Origin: Bacteroidaceae bacterium
GTDB lineage: Bacteria > Bacteroidota > Bacteroidia > Bacteroidales > Bacteroidaceae
Assembly (NCBI GenBank): GCA_024401305.1
Contig: JAKSLI010000017.1
Coordinates: 1-54,340 of the forward strand
Direction of reading: 5' to 3'
DNA length: 54,340 bases
The position numbers and the translations under genes are program-made. Within the stretch, counting starts at the first letter, position 1. Each line of letters starts with the position of its first letter. The notes under the pieces were generated by a model. That model saw nothing but the letters and a program-made list of their open reading frames with translations, did not search any database and was not told the DNA's origin. Shown in pieces: positions 50,451-54,340 of this stretch.

Positions 50451-53400
50451 ATGACTTTATACGAAGGTGCGGTCAAACGACCGATTATGACAAGCCTCTG
50501 CTTCGTGGCTATCATCGTGTTCGGTGTGTTCTCGTTCGTCAAGTTGCCTATCGACTTGATGCCGGATATCGAGACAAACACCATCATGGTGATGACATAC
50601 TACAACGGAGCTTCGGCTAACGATATTGAGAATAATGTGACGCGTCCGCTTGAGAACTCGCTCAATGCTGTTGAGCACCTCAAGCACATCACATCTAATT
50701 CTCGTGAGAATGTCAGCGTTATCACGCTCCAGTTTGAGTACGGTTACGACATCGACGACCTCACGAACAATGTCCGCGACAAGCTAGACATGGTGAGCAA
50801 CATGCTCCCGAAGGACGCAAACCAACCAGTGCTCTTCAAGTTCTCTGCCGACATGATTCCTATCCTCCTGCTTTCTGTTCAGGCAGAAGAATCGCAGAAA
50901 GCGCTCTACAAGATACTTGACGAGACCGTTGCCAACCCTCTGGCACGTGTGAATGGTGTAGGTACGGTAAGTATCTCCGGTGCTCCTGAGCGTGAAATCA
51001 ACATCTACATGGATCCTCGCAAGATGGAGGCTTACCATGTTTCTCCTGCTCAGATAAGTGCTGCTATTGCCGCAGAGAACATGAACCTTACAAACGGTAC
51101 CGTGGATGTTGGTAATCAGACGCTTACGGTTCGTACTGAAGGTGAGTTCAAGGACCCTAAGGAAATGGAGAACGTTATCGTTTCCTCACAGGGTGACAAG
51201 ATAGTTTATCTGAAGGATGTGGCACGCATCGAGGATAACCTTGAGGAGCGTGCGCAGCGAGCATTTACCAATGGTAAGCAGGGTGCGATGATTGTCGTTC
51301 AGAAACAGTCGGGAGCCAACTCAGTGGAAATCTCTGACAAGGTTATCTCAATGCTTCCTGAACTTCAGGAGAACCTCCCTTCTGACGTTAAGCTCGGCGT
51401 TATCGTAAACACGTCTGACAACATCAAGAATACCGTAAGTTCTCTTGAGGAAACCATCATGTATGCGATGCTCTTCGTGGCTCTCGTCGTGTTTGTCTTC
51501 CTCGGTCGTTGGCGTGCCACGGTCGTTATCGTCATCACCATCCCGATGTCGCTCATTGCGTCGTTCATTTACCTCTTTGGTACGGGCTCTTCGCTCAACA
51601 TGATCTCGCTTGCGTGTCTTTCCATTGCCATCGGTAACGTTGTGGACGACGCCATAGTGGTGCTTGAGAATGTCACGACCCATATTGAGCGTGGCTCCGA
51701 CCCTAAACAAGCGGCTATGCATGGTACTCAGGAAGTTGCCATCTCCGTTATTGCCTCTACGCTTACCATGATTGCCGTGTTCTTCCCATTGACCATGGTA
51801 ACAGGTATGGCAGGTGTGCTCTTCAAGGAGTTGGGTTGGATGATGTGTATCATCATGACAGTTTCTACAGTATCAGCCCTCACCTTTACGCCAATGCTTT
51901 GCTCTCTCACGCTTAAGCTCAAGAAGAAGCAGAGCGGATTCTTCAAGAAATTCTATACTCCTATCAGCCAGAAGCTCGACCAGCTCGAGGATTGGTATGA
52001 GAAGCGAATTGATTGGGCTGTGCGTCATCGCAAGACAGTGCTTGCTGGTTGTGGTGCGTTCATCGTATTCACCATCGTTGTCGTAAGTCTCTTTGGCATC
52101 AAGTCAGACTTCTTCCCTGCCAATGACTCTGGTCGTGTGGGCGTTTCGCTTCAGTTGCCTATTGGTACACGCGTTGAGAAATCGGAGGCTTTGGCTAAGG
52201 ATCTCACCAAGCTTTGGAGAGAACGCTATGGAAAAGACCTTGAGAACACCAACTTTACCGTAGGTCAGGCAGGCGACAACAACACCTTTGCTTCGCTTCA
52301 GGACAACGGTTCTCACATCATATCGTTCAACATGCAGTTCGTCAAGAGTAACGAGCGTGACAAGGGTCTTGCTGAGATTTGTGACGAGATGCGTCGTGAC
52401 CTAAAGAACATCCCTGAACTCGCCAAGTATCAGGTTAAGCTTGGTGGTGGTAACGGCGGTATGGGTGGCCAGTCAACTGCTACATTCGAAATCTACGGCT
52501 ATGACATGGATGTCACTCGCGACCTCGCAGAGGAACTTGCTGGCAAGCTTCGTGACTGTAAGGAAATTTCAGAAGTTGTAATCTCACGTTCTGATTATCA
52601 GCCAGAAATCGTTGTTGATTTCGACCGTGAGAAGCTTTCTGCCCAAGGACTTAACCTCAGTACAGCATCAGGTTATGTGCGCAACAGTATCAACGGTTCG
52701 CAGATGACTTACTTCCGTGAGGACGGTGACGAGTATAACGTAAAGGTGCGTTATGAACCAGACGCTCGTATCTCTATCGAGGACATCGAGAACATGACCA
52801 TCCCTAACGGTCGCGGGCAGCTTATCCGCATTCGTGAGGTAGGTAATGTCATCGAGAGCTCAATCCCTCCTACAATCGAGCGTAAGGACCGTCAGCGTTA
52901 TGTTACTGTAAGTGGTGTGCTTGCCGACGGCTATGCTCTCTCTGATGGTGTTGAGGCTGGTCGTGCCATCTATCAGAAGATGGACGTGCCACAAGGTGTA
53001 ACAATCCAGGTGGCTGGTACATACGAAGACCAGCAGGAGTCAAACCGTGATCTCGGTACTCTTGGTCTTATCATCATCATCCTCGTGTTCATCGTGATGG
53101 CAGCGCAGTTCGAGTCGCTTTCATATCCGTTCATCATCATCATCTCAGTGCCATTCTCATTCTGTGGTATCGCTATCTCACTCGCGCTCACAGGCACCGA
53201 CCTCAACATCATGTCAATGCTCGGTGGTATCATGCTTATTGGTATTGTGGTAAAGAACGGTATCGTGCTCATCGACTACACACAGCTCCTTCGCGAACGT
53301 GGCTATGGACTTCTCCGTGCCGCTACAGCCGCTGCAAAGAGCCGTTTGCGCCCAATCCTCATGACTACCCTTACCACTATCCTCGGTATGCTCCCAATGG

Positions 53401-53621
53401 CGTTGAGTCAGGGTGTAGGTGCTGAGATGTGGCGACCAATGGGTATCAGTATCATCGGTGGTCTTCTCGTTTCTACATGTATGACGCTCATCTACGTACC
53501 TTCAATGTTCTGCATCTTCGGAGGCGTAGGCGTGAAGAACAAGCGTAAGAAACTCAAGGAGAAGCTTGCACTCGACGCTTACTGGAAGGAACATAAGAGC
53601 GAAGAGCAGTTTAATTCGTAA
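50451..53621 (+). CDS. RND efflux permease (AcrB/HAE type)
   Basis: 1056 residues, twelve membrane segments with two large periplasmic loops. Typical motifs: MTSLCFVAIIVFGVFSFVKL at the first segment, GNVVDDAIVVLENVTTHIER in TM4 with the proton-relay Asp pair, and IVVKNGIVLIDYTQLLRERG in TM10. Substrate range unknown. Confidence 0.97.
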   Translation: MTLYEGAVKRPIMTSLCFVAIIVFGVFSFVKLPIDLMPDIETNTIMVMTYYNGASANDIENNVTRPLENSLNAVEHLKHITSNSRENVSVITLQFEYGYDIDDLTNNVRDKLDMVSNMLPKDANQPVLFKFSADMIPILLLSVQAEESQKALYKILDETVANPLARVNGVGTVSISGAPEREINIYMDPRKMEAYHVSPAQISAAIAAENMNLTNGTVDVGNQTLTVRTEGEFKDPKEMENVIVSSQGDKIVYLKDVARIEDNLEERAQRAFTNGKQGAMIVVQKQSGANSVEISDKVISMLPELQENLPSDVKLGVIVNTSDNIKNTVSSLEETIMYAMLFVALVVFVFLGRWRATVVIVITIPMSLIASFIYLFGTGSSLNMISLACLSIAIGNVVDDAIVVLENVTTHIERGSDPKQAAMHGTQEVAISVIASTLTMIAVFFPLTMVTGMAGVLFKELGWMMCIIMTVSTVSALTFTPMLCSLTLKLKKKQSGFFKKFYTPISQKLDQLEDWYEKRIDWAVRHRKTVLAGCGAFIVFTIVVVSLFGIKSDFFPANDSGRVGVSLQLPIGTRVEKSEALAKDLTKLWRERYGKDLENTNFTVGQAGDNNTFASLQDNGSHIISFNMQFVKSNERDKGLAEICDEMRRDLKNIPELAKYQVKLGGGNGGMGGQSTATFEIYGYDMDVTRDLAEELAGKLRDCKEISEVVISRSDYQPEIVVDFDREKLSAQGLNLSTASGYVRNSINGSQMTYFREDGDEYNVKVRYEPDARISIEDIENMTIPNGRGQLIRIREVGNVIESSIPPTIERKDRQRYVTVSGVLADGYALSDGVEAGRAIYQKMDVPQGVTIQVAGTYEDQQESNRDLGTLGLIIIILVFIVMAAQFESLSYPFIIIISVPFSFCGIAISLALTGTDLNIMSMLGGIMLIGIVVKNGIVLIDYTQLLRERGYGLLRAATAAAKSRLRPILMTTLTTILGMLPMALSQGVGAEMWRPMGISIIGGLLVSTCMTLIYVPSMFCIFGGVGVKNKRKKLKEKLALDAYWKEHKSEEQFNS

Positions 53622-53709
53622 TTCGTAATGCGTAATCGTAATGAAGCCCTTGTGTTTCAAAGCGTCAGCCTCGAAAATAAATTGTAAATCCGTAAATTGT
53701 AAATAATAA

Positions 53710-54003
53710 ATGAAGTCAGTATTTATAGCATACGACCAGGCACTCAGCGAATTGGTTGTCGATGCATTGAGCCGTTCGCTTTGCAAGGGCTACACAATGT
53801 TTCCACAGGCAGCCGGTCGCGGTAGTGTCACTGGCGATCCACACCTTGGCTCCCACGCATGGCCATCAACAAACTCAGCCATCCTTACGGTTTGTCCTGA
53901 CGAGCGTGTGCAGCCACTCCTCGACCGCTTGCACAAGATAGACGAAGAGAACCCACTCCTCGGTCTCCGTGCATTCGTTTGGACAGTAGAACAAAGCATC
54001 TAG
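53710..54003 (+). CDS. PG0541-type transporter-associated small protein
   Basis: 97 residues, cytosolic, PII-like in size. Begins MKSVFIAYDQALSELVVDAL and holds GRGSVTGDPHLGSHAWPSTN. Found behind RND pumps in Bacteroidales; the role is unknown. Leader GTAAATCCGTAAATTGTAAA directly before the ATG. Confidence 0.85.
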   Translation: MKSVFIAYDQALSELVVDALSRSLCKGYTMFPQAAGRGSVTGDPHLGSHAWPSTNSAILTVCPDERVQPLLDRLHKIDEENPLLGLRAFVWTVEQSI

Positions 54004-54009
54004 GCTATT

Positions 54010-54042
54010 TTTGCACAAAGGAATCTGATCCGTTTGTGCAAA
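54010..54042. repeat. 33-bp palindrome (16-1-16), copy 2
   Basis: TTTGCACAAAGGAATC-T-GATCCGTTTGTGCAAA, two mismatches, 7 bp after a stop codon. Outer ten bases of each arm identical to copy 1 at 45644-45676. Confidence 0.9.
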
Positions 54043-54059
54043 TTCTACACTAATAGAAT

Positions 54060-54138
54060 AGGGCGAAGATTTCTGAACCGCCATTCCATTGGAATCATTC
54101 CTCAGGCAACGGCTCGGATATCCTCGCCCTTCTTTTTT
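54060..54138 (+). terminator. Long multi-part hairpin with T-tract
   Basis: AGGGCGA/TCGCCCT outer stem, GAT/ATC, GA/TC and CCG/CGG inner pairs, TTCC/GGAA tip, followed by TCTTTTTT. Terminator of the efflux operon; long enough (about 70 nt) to be a released 3' RNA as well. Confidence 0.75.
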
Positions 54139-54233
54139 GCCCTATAGTCAAATTCTATTGGCAAAATGAGAGTTCCATATTAAACTCATATCCTCTGCCG
54201 CCATAGTTGTGATGTGAGGCATGCTCTAAAAAC

Positions 54234-54275
54234 AATAGCCGCGACTCTCTCATTTGAGAATCGCGGCTATTTATT
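54234..54275. terminator. Bidirectional terminator
   Basis: AATAGCCGCGA-C-TCTC / GAGA-A-TCGCGGCTATT with flanking T and A runs. Probably serves a minus-strand gene entering from the right. Confidence 0.85.
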
Positions 54276-54300
54276 TATCTTTATGAATCACTACTGTCCA

Positions 54301-54340
54301 CTAAAAATCGCTAATTGTTCTTTGAAATAATTGAAATATA
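54301..54340 (-). CDS. Possible 3' end of a gene entering from the right
   Basis: Minus strand reads IFQLFQRTISDF-stop before a terminator in the right orientation. Too short to identify. Confidence 0.25.
   Translation of the reverse strand, partial: IFQLFQRTISDF

Noticed and set aside
1-54340. tRNA or rRNA genes
   Set aside because: No T-loop/CCA-type pattern or rRNA-like sequence found on either strand by eye; a tRNA scan would settle it.
54139-54340. IS element end at the right edge
   Set aside because: The GTGGACAGTAGTG-like sequence and short open end are suggestive, but too little sequence is present to name a family.

Overview
The window looks like a chromosome segment of a Prevotella-like member of the Bacteroidales. 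Most transcription units with a visible promoter start from the Bacteroidetes -7 motif TAnnTTTGC rather than an E. coli-type -10. There are almost no Shine-Dalgarno sequences, type IX secretion and gliding-type proteins (PorQ, GldH) are present, as is a BspA-like surface protein, and several secreted proteins end in the same NGKKVxVK tail. I see no rRNA, tRNA, phage or CRISPR array. Gene content is mostly housekeeping; the unusual material is between genes and, in two or three cases, inside them.

Layout. 1-6.2 kb (minus): serC-serA (serine synthesis), then porQ-mutS2. 6.3-9.2 kb (plus): luxS, a 36-residue ORF and a HIT-like/SpoIID fusion carrying odd repeat-encoded peptides. 9.3-11.1 kb: secreted GH5 endoglucanase (minus), divergent from an AmpG-like transporter (plus). 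12.7-21.3 kb (minus): rpsA; gpmI with a GT2 glycosyltransferase and an upstream TetR regulator; and pyrH-holB-ricT-gldH. 21.7-28.5 kb is the accessory region: a small secreted protein (plus), remnants of secreted-protein genes, a PIN-type toxin-antitoxin pair, a 57-residue ORF behind a large BspA-like LRR/Ig-like protein, a structured RNA with its own promoter and terminator just upstream of that gene, and about 0.8 kb of inverted tetranucleotide repeats. 28.5-32.9 kb (minus): ftsX-DUF3098-uppP-truB-queA-folK. 33.0-37.4 kb: a radical SAM gene (plus), then acetyltransferase, LOG, comF, an RNA polymerase sigma factor, a NudC-like NUDIX hydrolase and a DUF1573 protein (all minus). 37.6-41.4 kb: aspS (plus) and fhs (minus), separated by a second repeat locus. 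41.6-50.3 kb (plus): TRIC-like channel, tonB, polyprenyl synthase-xseB, ilvE, trmB (with repeat-encoded insert), mazG, and the start of a TolC/RND efflux operon, which runs to 54.0 kb with a PG0541-type small protein.

The most interesting signals are non-canonical: (1) a palindromic repeat that sits in the same reading frame ([10 protein letters not shown]-type peptide) in two unrelated genes and has apparent non-coding relatives between genes; (2) a roughly 390-nt structured RNA upstream of the BspA-like gene; (3) two loci sharing an AT-rich core with TCGCGTACATATAT, each flanked by long inverted simple repeats of different sequence; (4) further palindromic families, including a 33-bp 16-1-16 palindrome found directly after two stop codons and a hairpin-plus-CTAAAGG composite at gene junctions.
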